Assembly (NCBI RefSeq): GCF_023242945.1
Contig: NZ_JALKFT010000024.1
Coordinates: forward strand, 1-64,000
Length of the DNA stretch: 64,000 nt
Reading direction: 5' to 3'
DNA from: Frankia umida
GTDB lineage: Bacteria > Actinomycetota > Actinomycetes > Frankiales > Frankiaceae
The notes under the pieces were generated by a model, which saw only the letters and a list, made by a program, of their open reading frames with translations, made no database searches and was not told the origin of the DNA. Shown piece after piece: positions 53,185 through 61,728 of this stretch; the stretch's first letter is position 1, and every line of letters begins with the position of its first letter. The position numbers were made by a program, and so were the translations under genes.

Positions 53185-54819
53185 TCAGCCCTGGTAGAGG
53201 CGGTGACGAGTGGCGATGTCGGCCCACTGGTCGGCGAAGGCCGCGTCCGAGAACGCCGCGGCCCGGTCGATGGCGGCGCCGGCCAGCCGGGAGCGCAGGC
53301 CGTCCTCGGCGGCGAGCCGGCGGGTGAACGAGGCGACCTGTTCGGGACCGGTCCACCGGTAGCCGTCCACCCCGTGGCGGACGATCTCCCGCTGACCGGC
53401 GCGGTCGATGACCACCGGCACGCAGCCACCGGCCATCGCCTCGACGGTGGTCATCCCGAAGTGCTCGGCCGTCCAGGGGCGGCGGCGGTCGTCCTCGCCG
53501 TGGCCGGTGGCTGACCAGAACACCGAGCTGGTCGAGAGCAGCCGCTCCACCTCGGCCCGCGGCGCGTTCGGATGCAGGTGCACCGGGAGCCCGGCGCCGG
53601 CCGCGCGGACCTGCTCCAGGTACGGCTTCTGCGACTCCTCGCAGCCACCGACGACGTGCATGGACCAGCCGGGCAGGTCGCCGGCGCGGTAGAGCGCGCC
53701 GAACCACTCGACCATCTCCAGCTGCCGCTTGGCATGGCCCAGTCCCGGGGCGAAGAAACGTCCGACGGTGATGACGGCCTTCTCCCGCACCGGAGCCGGA
53801 TGCAGCCGGTCGACCTGGATCGGCGGGAACAGCACGTCGGCCTCCCGCTTCCACAGCTTCGCGATCCAACCACGGGTGAACCGCGAGTTGGCCATGATCA
53901 CGTCATAGTGGTCGAGGTGGGTGAGATCCGCCGGGTCACGTAGCAGCCAGGGGAAACGCAGCGGCAGCCGGGCGATCGGCCCTTCGCCACCGTCGGTGAC
54001 CCGTGGCCGGCTCACCGCCACCCCGAGTTCCCGCACGTCCGCGGCGCCGGGGGAGAAGGCGTCGCTGACCAGGGTCAGTTCGGTGCCGTCCGCCGACGGG
54101 GGCAACGGCACCTCGAACGGGGCGAAATCCGGGCCGATCTCCAGCTTGGCCAGCACGTGGCCGCCCGCGTCGAGCACCCGCAGGGACGTGCCACCGGGTG
54201 CGCCCGGCCGGCCGATGTCGGCCCGCAGGGTCCGGCGTTCACCCGGGCTCACCGCGAGGATCGCCGACCCGTTCGTCCATGTCCACTGGCGACGGCGACC
54301 GCCCTCCGGTGGGTACCAGCCGACACCGAAGCTCACCGCCGGACGGATCCCGCGCAGCAACGGGCCGGCGGTGCGCACCGCGGCCTTGCGCCAGGGCGCC
54401 ATGTCGTGGTCGAACGGCGTCGGGAAGAAACACAGGTACGCCGAGCGGGCCGACTGCGGTTCGATCCGGCTCATGTACGAACCGTTGACGAACAGGTCGT
54501 AGTCGGCGGACAGCGCCGCGACGGCCTGCTCGCCGCGGTCGGGTAGCCGCACGTAGCGGCAATCGCGCAGGTCCAGGCCGAGGTGGCTGCCGAGGGCGGC
54601 CAGATCGACGTCGGAATGCCCGAGGATGTCGACGTCCGCGCCGTCGGCGGCCAGCACCTGGGCGATCATCCCGTTGTGCCGTTCACCGCCGCCCATCGAG
54701 TGCCAGAACCGGTTGTAGACCGCCGCGCGCACCCCGGCCCCCGGCCTCGGTGTGGCCGCCGCCCCCGTCTCCGGCTCGTCGGGCCCCAGGCTGTCGGGCC
54801 CTGGGGTGTCGGTGCTCAT
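53185..54819 (-). CDS. Glycosyltransferase family 1 with inserted beta-rich domain
   Basis: A 544-residue GT-B enzyme. The N-terminal half (VYNRFWHSMGGGERHNGMIA) is split near residues 160-275 by a beta-rich insert (GVGWYPPEGGRRRQWTWTNG, LRVLDAGGHVLAKLEIGPDF, ELTLVSDAFSPGAADVRELG) that looks like a carbohydrate-binding beta-sandwich. The donor half follows: YDVIMANSRFTRGWIAKLWK, VITVGRFFAPGLGHAKRQLE, HLHPNAPRAEVERLLSTSSV and EHFGMTTVEAMAGGCVPVV. Its ATG overlaps the stop of the GT2 gene (ATGA). Such inserts may tether the enzyme to the growing glycan. Confidence 0.82.
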   Translation of the reverse strand: MSTDTPGPDSLGPDEPETGAAATPRPGAGVRAAVYNRFWHSMGGGERHNGMIAQVLAADGADVDILGHSDVDLAALGSHLGLDLRDCRYVRLPDRGEQAVAALSADYDLFVNGSYMSRIEPQSARSAYLCFFPTPFDHDMAPWRKAAVRTAGPLLRGIRPAVSFGVGWYPPEGGRRRQWTWTNGSAILAVSPGERRTLRADIGRPGAPGGTSLRVLDAGGHVLAKLEIGPDFAPFEVPLPPSADGTELTLVSDAFSPGAADVRELGVAVSRPRVTDGGEGPIARLPLRFPWLLRDPADLTHLDHYDVIMANSRFTRGWIAKLWKREADVLFPPIQVDRLHPAPVREKAVITVGRFFAPGLGHAKRQLEMVEWFGALYRAGDLPGWSMHVVGGCEESQKPYLEQVRAAGAGLPVHLHPNAPRAEVERLLSTSSVFWSATGHGEDDRRRPWTAEHFGMTTVEAMAGGCVPVVIDRAGQREIVRHGVDGYRWTGPEQVASFTRRLAAEDGLRSRLAGAAIDRAAAFSDAAFADQWADIATRHRLYQG

Positions 54820-56291
54820 CGGGAGACCAGCCAGCTCTGCAGGCTGCCGCGGCGTTCGGTGGCCGTGGCGGCGATCTGCCGGCGGGCCCGCAGCATCGTG
54901 GGCAGCAGCCGCAGGTACGACCCGATCACCCGCAGGCGCAGCAGCGTCGGGCGGATCGCCGGACGGCCACGGGCGGCGCGGGCCTGCCGCAGCGAGCGCA
55001 GCGCCATCGACGCGGTCGTCACCGGGTAACGCAGCACCGCCGACAGCGCCAGGCGGGCGGTGGCGTCCTTGGTGAGCATCAGCAGCCGGTTACGGTCGGT
55101 ATGGAAGACGAACAACGGTGACCATTCGACGCTGGACGCCGAATGGACGTGCCGCAGCACCGCGCCGGGCACGTAGCGGATCGCGAAGCCCCGGGCCCGA
55201 ATCCGCCAGGACAGGTCGGTGTCCTCGTAGTACAGGAAGAACGCGTCGTCGAACCAGCCGAGCTCATGGCCTAGCGAGCTGCGGATCGCCATGCCGTTGC
55301 CGCAGGCGGTGAACACGTCCTCGGGCTGGTCGAACTGGCCGGTGTCGACCTGCTGGTAGCCACGGTCGGCGCCGTAGCCGTCCACCAGGACGATCCCGCC
55401 GACATTGTTGATCACGTCGACGCGGGGGGCGTCCCCACCGACGGTGACGGTCACCGTCGCCGACTCGGGGCTGACCGACAGCTCCGCGCGCCCGCCCGTG
55501 GTGGCGGTGTCGGCGCCGGTCGTCGGACCGTCCCAGCTCAGGGTCACCTGTTTGAGGGATTCGGCCGCCCAGGTGAACCCGAGGGTGGCCGGGCCGCTCT
55601 CGGGGATCGGCACGCACAGTTCGCCGTCCCCGCGGGTCCAGAAGTACGGCGAGGACGCGGGCCCCTCGGCACCGTAGGTGAGTTTCTCCCACAGGACCTC
55701 GCGGAGCACCTCACGTCCGTCCACCGTCACCGACGACACCCGCACCCCGAGCGCACGGGAGTCGTGCGGGCCGGGGACGAAGGTCGCGGTGTGCAGCCGC
55801 AGCCGCAGGAACCGCGGCAGGAAGACGACCTTGCCAGTGGTCGCGCCCAGGTGCTGGCCGCCGGGCTCGGTGAACGGCGCGAGGACGGCGGTCAGCCAGG
55901 TCGGCTCGGGAACCGCGTCGTTGTTCAGCAGCACGGCGTACTCGGTGGTGACCGAACGCAACGCCAGGTTGTTGCCGCCGGCGAAGCCGAGATTGCTTTC
56001 GGCTGCGACCACATGCACCCACGGGTACCGCTCGGCGAGCAGCTCCCGGGAACCATCGGTGGAGGCGTTGTCGACGACCCAGGTCCGGTAAGCGAAGGAC
56101 GCGTCCTGCTTGGCGACGCCGTCGAGGCAGGCCGCCAGCAGATGGGCGCCGTTCCAGTTGACGATCACGATGGTCGCCAGCGGCTGCGCGGCCCCCGTCG
56201 TCCCCGTCGCACTGGTGGCACTGGTGGCACTGGTGGCACTGGTGGTGTCCGGGGTGACCGCAGCAGGAGTGCTCGTCGTCTGGTCCGTCAT
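54816..56291 (-). CDS. Glycosyltransferase family 2 with inserted beta-rich domain
   Basis: A 491-residue GT-A enzyme. The core has ATIVIVNWNGAHLLAACLDG, VVDNASTDGS, GFAGGNNLAL, VLLNNDAVPEPTWL (DxD-equivalent) and FFLYYEDTDLSWRIRARGF with the catalytic-acid ED motif. Between residues about 160 and 288 the core is interrupted by a beta-rich segment (VSSVTVDGREVLREVLWEKL, LGFTWAAESLKQVTLSWDG), unusual for rhamnosyltransferase-like GT2s. SAT repeats (9-bp units, 56209-56244) occupy the N-terminus. The start overlaps the Wzt stop (ATGA), so the block Wzt-GT2-GT1-GT1 is translationally coupled. The C-terminal helices are amphipathic and may hold it to the membrane. Confidence 0.82.
   Translation of the reverse strand: MTDQTTSTPAAVTPDTTSATSATSATSATGTTGAAQPLATIVIVNWNGAHLLAACLDGVAKQDASFAYRTWVVDNASTDGSRELLAERYPWVHVVAAESNLGFAGGNNLALRSVTTEYAVLLNNDAVPEPTWLTAVLAPFTEPGGQHLGATTGKVVFLPRFLRLRLHTATFVPGPHDSRALGVRVSSVTVDGREVLREVLWEKLTYGAEGPASSPYFWTRGDGELCVPIPESGPATLGFTWAAESLKQVTLSWDGPTTGADTATTGGRAELSVSPESATVTVTVGGDAPRVDVINNVGGIVLVDGYGADRGYQQVDTGQFDQPEDVFTACGNGMAIRSSLGHELGWFDDAFFLYYEDTDLSWRIRARGFAIRYVPGAVLRHVHSASSVEWSPLFVFHTDRNRLLMLTKDATARLALSAVLRYPVTTASMALRSLRQARAARGRPAIRPTLLRLRVIGSYLRLLPTMLRARRQIAATATERRGSLQSWLVSR
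56209..56244. repeat. Four 9-bp tandem repeats encoding the SAT run
   Basis: GCACTGGTG repeated four times without change; on the coding (minus) strand it encodes a Ser-Ala-Thr run at the N-terminus of the GT2 enzyme. Confidence 0.9.
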
Positions 56292-57730
56292 CCGCGCAGC
56301 CTCGCCTCGTAGTCGACCTTGAGAAGTCCACCCGCATGGGTCCCGCTGACGCCGAACAGCTCGTCGAAGCGGCGGGTCGTCACCGGGACGCCCGTGGCGG
56401 CGTCCGAGACGTGGACCTTCACGGCGAACGCTCCGAGCAGCTCGGGCAGATGCGGCACGGCGAAGTCGACCACATGACGACCGGGGCCCAGTCGGAACCC
56501 GCCGGGGGGTGTCTCCATCATCCAGATCGGGATCTCGTCCTGCCCGACGATGTAGGCGTGCAGGTAGACGGCCTCGGGGGCGCCCTCACCGAGGTCGAGT
56601 TCGACGCTGACGACGAGCTGCTCGCCGGGATCGAACTGCACCGTGGTCGGGCCGTCGGGATGGCGGCTGAACCCCACCGACCGCGGGCGCACCGTGGCGT
56701 ACTGCCAGTCCACCGGGCCGTCGGAGGGCAGGCTGCCGAGCTTCTGGCGCAGCAGTTTCGTGCCGACCGCCGGCGGCCCATCGAAGATCATCTCGCCGGA
56801 TTCCAGGACGAGGACCCGGTCGCACATCTGCTCGATCAGATCGAGCGAGTGCGTGACGAACAGGATCGTGCGCCCCTGCGCGCGGAACTCGGCGATCTTG
56901 GCCAGGCACTTGCGCTGGAAGGCCTCGTCGCCGACGGCGAGCACCTCGTCCACCAGGAGCACGTCCGGGTCGACGTGGACCGCCACGGCGAAGCCGAGTC
57001 GCACGTACTGGCCGGACGAGTAGTGCTTCACGTCATCATCGATCTTGTGTCGAAGCTCGGCGAAGTCGACGATGGAATCGAACAGTCGATCGATCTCCCG
57101 GCGGGACAGGCCGAGCAGGGAGGCGTTGAGGTAGACGTTGTCCCGTCCGGACAGCTCGCCGTTGAACCCGGCGCCGAGCTCCAGCAGCGAGGCGATGCGA
57201 CCGTGCACCGTCACCGAGCCGCTGCTCGGGCGCAGGATGCCGGCGAGCACCTTGAGCAGGGTGGACTTGCCCGAGCCGTTCGCGCCGGCGAGGCCGACGG
57301 TCTGCCCGCGGCCGATGGTCACCTCGATGTCGCGCAGGGCCCAGAAGTCCTCACCGGCCGGACCGCCGCGCCGGACGAAGCGCTCCTTGAGACTGGTCGC
57401 CCGGTTGCGGTAGGAGACGAACCGTTTGCTGACCGTGCTTGCCTGGATCACCACGGTCGACTCGCCGCCGGGCCCACCGCCCGCGCCGGCCCCGACGGCG
57501 CCGCCAGCCCCGCCAGGTTCACCGACTCCGATGACGCCGCCAGGTCTGCCGGCTCCGTGAACGCCGACGGCTCCGCTGGCTGTGTCAGGCCCCCCGGTCC
57601 CCCCGGCCCCACCGGAGCCGGGGAAGGCGGCGCCCGCTGCCACCGCGGCCCGTGGTTCGGGGGCGCGCTCGGTAGGGGCGGGCAGCGATGTCGCCGCGCC
57701 GCGCTGATGTGCGGACGAGTGTCGTGCCAC
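56288..57730 (-). CDS. wzt: ABC transporter ATPase for glycan export (Wzt-like)
   Basis: A 480-residue ATPase. After about 95 Gly/Ala/Pro-rich residues comes the ABC domain: SKRFVSYRNRATSLKERFVR, Walker A LAGANGSGKST, IASLLELGAGFNGELSGRDN (typical of the TagH/Wzt group), signature HYSSGQYVRLGFAVAVHVDP, Walker B VLLVDEVLAVGDE, and switch LFVTHSLDLIEQMC. A C-terminal beta-sandwich (about residues 350-480: FDPGEQLVVSVELDLGEG onwards, ending GLLKVDYEARLRG) matches Wzt carbohydrate-binding domains, which recognise a glycan end. It pairs with the permease at 57838-58782. Substrate specificity is unknown. Confidence 0.92.
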   Translation of the reverse strand: MARHSSAHQRGAATSLPAPTERAPEPRAAVAAGAAFPGSGGAGGTGGPDTASGAVGVHGAGRPGGVIGVGEPGGAGGAVGAGAGGGPGGESTVVIQASTVSKRFVSYRNRATSLKERFVRRGGPAGEDFWALRDIEVTIGRGQTVGLAGANGSGKSTLLKVLAGILRPSSGSVTVHGRIASLLELGAGFNGELSGRDNVYLNASLLGLSRREIDRLFDSIVDFAELRHKIDDDVKHYSSGQYVRLGFAVAVHVDPDVLLVDEVLAVGDEAFQRKCLAKIAEFRAQGRTILFVTHSLDLIEQMCDRVLVLESGEMIFDGPPAVGTKLLRQKLGSLPSDGPVDWQYATVRPRSVGFSRHPDGPTTVQFDPGEQLVVSVELDLGEGAPEAVYLHAYIVGQDEIPIWMMETPPGGFRLGPGRHVVDFAVPHLPELLGAFAVKVHVSDAATGVPVTTRRFDELFGVSGTHAGGLLKVDYEARLRG

Positions 57731-57837
57731 TGCAACTCCTCGCTGGCCGCCGGGTGCCGATCTTCATGATCGCATCGTCCTGGCGGGGGCTGGTTCCGGG
57801 GCGCCGGATCGGGGCGGGCGCGTCACCGGGGCTCGAT

Positions 57838-58782
57838 CTACAGGTCCTCGGCGAAGTCCGCCTGCATGGTGCGGAAGACCCGCATCCCGATCAGCAGCAG
57901 AACGGCGGAGATCGCGCCGGCGATGGCCAGGTGTTCCAGATAGAACCCGTACCCGTCATGGGCGAGGATGGCCGATTTCCCGGTGGAGTTGTTCGCCGGC
58001 GCATCGTAGATCGCCCGCTGGAACGAGATGATCACTACCGCCATCGGGTTCAGCAGATAGACCCAGGTCCATTCGCCCAGCTGGTTCTGGATGAGACCAA
58101 AGGCATAGACCATCGGGTTGAGCCAGAACCAGGCGAGCAGGGCGACGTCGAGCAGGTGCGAGGTGTCGCGGTAGCGCACGTTGAGCGCGCTGACCAGCAG
58201 GGACATCGCGATGGTGAAGACCAGCGCCACCGCGCCCGCCGGCAGGAGCAGCAGCAGGTTCGGCCCGAGCAGGTGATAGCCGAGCCCAAGGATCACCGCG
58301 AACAGCACCAGCAGCTGCAACAGGAAGTGCACGGCGGCGAAACCGACCGCGGACAGTGGCAGCACCGCCAGCGGGAAGCGCACCTTCTTGACCAGGTTCG
58401 CGTTCGCCACCACGCTGCCACAGGCCGAGGAGACGCTGCCGGAGAACGCGTTCCAGATCAGCATGCCGGACATCAGGTAGATGCCGAACCGTGGAATGCC
58501 GGACTTCAGCACGACCTGGAAGACGAAGGTGTACACGACCAGCAGCAGCATGGGGTTCGCCAGCGACCAGGCGAACCCCAGCGACGAGCCCTTGTACTTG
58601 ACCTTCAGGTCCTTGCGGACCAGGTTGCGCAGCAGCTCCCAGCGGACCTTCGTCTGCGCCCGGCTGCGGCGGGCCAGACGGCTCGGATCCGCGGCATGGT
58701 TCGGCTCACCGTGCGGGGCGGGTGGCGGTGACGTCGTCACCGGACCCGCAGCCGGCGCCGGAGCGTCAGCGAGATGTGACAC
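57838..58782 (-). CDS. wzm: ABC transporter permease for glycan export (Wzm-like)
   Basis: A 314-residue permease with six membrane helices. It begins with a cytosolic stretch WELLRNLVRKDLKVKYKGSS and LGFAWSLANPMLLLVVYTFV, typical of TagG/Wzm/KpsM transporters, then GIYLMSGMLIWNAFSGSVSS, RFPLAVLPLSAVGFAAVHFL, ALNVRYRDTSHLLDVALLAW, FWLNPMVYAFGLI and a final helix IAGAISAVLLLIGMRVFRTM. GTG at 58782 has GAGGAG about ten bases upstream; an open extension to 58881 looks non-coding. Upstream of the ATPase gene by 107 bp on the same strand; exports an undecaprenyl-linked polymer. Confidence 0.92.
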   Translation of the reverse strand: MSHLADAPAPAAGPVTTSPPPAPHGEPNHAADPSRLARRSRAQTKVRWELLRNLVRKDLKVKYKGSSLGFAWSLANPMLLLVVYTFVFQVVLKSGIPRFGIYLMSGMLIWNAFSGSVSSACGSVVANANLVKKVRFPLAVLPLSAVGFAAVHFLLQLLVLFAVILGLGYHLLGPNLLLLLPAGAVALVFTIAMSLLVSALNVRYRDTSHLLDVALLAWFWLNPMVYAFGLIQNQLGEWTWVYLLNPMAVVIISFQRAIYDAPANNSTGKSAILAHDGYGFYLEHLAIAGAISAVLLLIGMRVFRTMQADFAEDL

Positions 58783-59139
58783 AGCCTGTCCGCTCCTCAC
58801 TGGACCCGACCAGCACGGCCCGACCCCTTCCTCCTGACCTGGCCCGGCACGTGGGCGACATGGTGGTAGGAGCACAACCATTGGTGAACGATGATGAAGC
58901 GTCCCGCATCCGGCCGGAAAACTGACGCTACCGTGCCACTGTCAGGAGCACGACGCCGCCTGTCCGGGGTGTCACCATCCGGTCCGGTGGTGGGCGGTCG
59001 AAGCGTGCTCCATAGTATCGATGGCGTCCATCTGGCTTCGGCCGGCTGATGCCGCTCGGGAATACTCGACGTGCGGTGTGCCGTCGAGGGCCACCCGGCA
59101 AAAGGCGGCCGCCCCCAGGGCCGCATGGAGGGGACGGCC
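58783..59139. other. Divergent control region between wzm and the HAD gene
   Basis: 357 bases without a supported gene. They contain the ribosome sites of both flanking genes (GAGGAG for wzm; GGAGGGG at 59127-59133 for the HAD gene) and an AT-richer patch around 59005-59025 (CCATAGTATCG) that may contain a -10 element. No operator palindrome was seen. Confidence 0.4.
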
Positions 59140-61728
59140 GTGTTCACCGACGTCCGACTACGCGAAGTGTGGTCGCATCTGGAGTCGGGCGGGGCACAGG
59201 CCCTGACCCTGGACGTGTTCGACACTCTGCTCTGGCGCATGGTTCCCGAACCCACGCACGCGTTCCTGCTGCTGGGCCACCGGCTCGCCGACGCCGGGCA
59301 CCTCCCGGCGAGCGTGTCCCCCGGCGAGTTCGCCCGGCTGCGGGTACACGCCGAGCACCTCGCCCGGGTGCACGCGCACGAGACCCGCGGCACCCACGAG
59401 GTCCGCCTCGACGAGATCTGGCAGCTGCTGCTGCCGGCGCTGCCGGGTACCGCCGGCGTGCAGGACCTGATCGACGCGGAGGTCGCCGTCGAGCGCGAGC
59501 TGTGCCGGGCCGACCTCGCCGTCGTGGAACTCGCCGAACTCGCGATGACCAAACTCGGCCTGCCGGTGTACCTGCTGTCCGACACGTACTTCTCCGCCGG
59601 CCAGCTCGAGCGGCTGCTGAACCGCCCGGAGATCGCCGGCGTGCAGTTCACCCGGATCTTCACCTCGTCGGACGCCGGGACGTCCAAGAGCGACGGGCTG
59701 TTCCAGCACATGCTGGCCGCCTCGAAGCTGCAGCCGTCCCGCGTCGTCCACCTCGGTGACCATCCCGTGGCCGACGTCGAGGGCGCCCGCGAGCACGGGC
59801 TCGTCGCCATCCACTACCCCAAGTACTCCGGTTCGCTGCGCCAGACCCTCGAGCTCGAAGGGCTGCGCGGGCAGCCCGGGGACGACACCGCGATCGACCC
59901 CGTGGACGGCGACTACGGCATGACCGCCCTGCGTGCCCGGACGCTGCACCGCTCCGACGCGCTGGCCGTCCCCGCCGGGCTGCGGCGCTACTGGGAGACC
60001 GGCGCGACCGTGTTCGGCCCGGTCTTCGCCGGCTTCGCCGAATGGGCGGTGGAACGGGCCCGGGACTTCGGCGCCGACCACATCCACTGCCTGATGCGTG
60101 AGGGCGACTTCCTGTCCCGGCTGCTCGTCGACCCCGGTGAGGACATCGGGATCACCACGTCCACGGTGTGGGCGTCCCGGCAGGTGTGCGCGCTGTCGAA
60201 CGTGTTCGAGGGCAGCCCGGAGGAGCTGAAGAGCTTCCTGGTCCGCCGGCACGCACCCAGCGTCGGGCAGTTGCTGCGCCAGCTCGGCGTCCGGCTGGAC
60301 AACGTCGCCGGCATCTCGGCCCTGGCCGAGCGCCGCCTGGACGTGCCCGGTCTGCTCGACGACACGCTCGAGGCCCTGTGCTCGGACGAGCGGATTCGCA
60401 GCGAGATCGTGCTCACCGCCACCCGCCTGCGCGAACGCTATGTCAACTACCTGGACAGCCAGCTGCCCGAGTCGGGGCGGATGGTCGTGCTCGACCTGGG
60501 CTGGGGCGGCACCATCCAGGCCCTGCTCGCCCGGCTGCTCGCCTCCACCGGGCGCCGGCTGGACATCCTCGGCCTGTACCTGGCGACGAACCAGGCGGCG
60601 CTGGTCCACCGGCTCGGCGGCCTCGAGCTCGAGGGCTACCTGGCCTCCGGCGGCCAGCCGGAGATGCTGGCCAACCAGCTCATGCGCAGCCCCGAGGTGC
60701 TCGAGCAGCTGTGTATGCCCGATGTGGGCTCGCTCGTCTCCTTCGACGAGATGAGCAACCCGGTACTCAGCATCGACCGCACCTCACGCACCCAGGTCGC
60801 CCAGCGGGCCGCCGTCCAGGACGGCATCCTCGCCTTCCAGCGGGAATGGCTGCGTTACCGCCGCTCCGAGACGCCGATGCCGCCGCTGTCAGCCCCCGGG
60901 GCACGGCACGCCGGTCTGCGCACGCTGACCAGGTTCATCGCCCGGCCGACCGCCGCGGAGGCCGCCGCGTTCGGGTCCTGGGCGCATGACGACAACTTCG
61001 GCTCGGATTCCAGCGAGGGTCTGCTACCCCCGGAACTGGTACGGCGGATGCCCTACCTCACCCCGGCGGACGTCGACAAGATCTCCATGCGCGAGCTGTA
61101 CTGGCCGGCCGGGGTCGCCGGGGTGGCGAACCGCCCGCTGGCGATCGTCGCCGGGCTCGCCGCCGCCGCGGGCGTCCCGTCCGAGGAGGTCTCACCCGAG
61201 GCCGCGGCCGGCCCGGTGGAGGTCTACGTCGACACCGGCGCGGACTTCGTCAACGGGACGAAGGACACCGCGATCACCCGTTCGGCCCGCGACGGCCTGT
61301 CGCTGGTACGGCTGCACGTGGACGCCGTGGGCGCCCGGCGGATTCGGATCGACCCTGCCGGCCGGCGCGGCCTGCTGCGCCTGGACTGGCTGACGCTGTC
61401 CTTCCACATCAACAACATCAGCGAGCCCTACAAGGTGACGATCACCTCGCTGGACGACCCGGCCCAGCAGCTCGCGCTGGTCGGTCTGCGACTGCTGCAA
61501 CCCAACCTGGTCGAGATCGTCGGTGACGACCCGCAGTTCGTCTACACCATCGATCTGACGTCGCAGCCACAGCTCGCCGGGGTCTACGCTCTGGAGGTCG
61601 AGATGGCCTTCGGCTGGATGGGCATCCGCGGCGATCCGCTGGCACTGCCCGCGGCCGGTCCGGCCCGCGACGGGCTACCGGTGCGGGCCGCCCGCAAGAT
61701 CCGGCGCGAGCTGGGAGGACTGCGGTGA
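59140..61728 (+). CDS. Large HAD-domain protein of polysaccharide loci (COG5610-like)
   Basis: An 862-residue cytosolic protein. The N-terminal 240 residues are a HAD phosphatase-like domain: LTLDVFDTLLWRMVPEP (nucleophile motif D-x-F-D-T), LPVYLLSDTYFSAGQLERLL (second motif), K in SKSDGLFQ, and VHLGDHPVADVEGAREHGL (acidic motif). All catalytic positions appear kept. A central alpha-helical part (GLRRYWETGATVFGPVFAGF, MVVLDLGWGGTIQALLARLL) and a C-terminal beta-sandwich (LVRLHVDAVGARRIRIDP, LSFHINNISEPYKVTITSL) follow. Similar proteins occur in capsule/LPS clusters. GTG at 59140 has GGAGGGG six bases upstream. Its stop overlaps the next gene (GTGA). Confidence 0.78.
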   Translation: MFTDVRLREVWSHLESGGAQALTLDVFDTLLWRMVPEPTHAFLLLGHRLADAGHLPASVSPGEFARLRVHAEHLARVHAHETRGTHEVRLDEIWQLLLPALPGTAGVQDLIDAEVAVERELCRADLAVVELAELAMTKLGLPVYLLSDTYFSAGQLERLLNRPEIAGVQFTRIFTSSDAGTSKSDGLFQHMLAASKLQPSRVVHLGDHPVADVEGAREHGLVAIHYPKYSGSLRQTLELEGLRGQPGDDTAIDPVDGDYGMTALRARTLHRSDALAVPAGLRRYWETGATVFGPVFAGFAEWAVERARDFGADHIHCLMREGDFLSRLLVDPGEDIGITTSTVWASRQVCALSNVFEGSPEELKSFLVRRHAPSVGQLLRQLGVRLDNVAGISALAERRLDVPGLLDDTLEALCSDERIRSEIVLTATRLRERYVNYLDSQLPESGRMVVLDLGWGGTIQALLARLLASTGRRLDILGLYLATNQAALVHRLGGLELEGYLASGGQPEMLANQLMRSPEVLEQLCMPDVGSLVSFDEMSNPVLSIDRTSRTQVAQRAAVQDGILAFQREWLRYRRSETPMPPLSAPGARHAGLRTLTRFIARPTAAEAAAFGSWAHDDNFGSDSSEGLLPPELVRRMPYLTPADVDKISMRELYWPAGVAGVANRPLAIVAGLAAAAGVPSEEVSPEAAAGPVEVYVDTGADFVNGTKDTAITRSARDGLSLVRLHVDAVGARRIRIDPAGRRGLLRLDWLTLSFHINNISEPYKVTITSLDDPAQQLALVGLRLLQPNLVEIVGDDPQFVYTIDLTSQPQLAGVYALEVEMAFGWMGIRGDPLALPAAGPARDGLPVRAARKIRRELGGLR

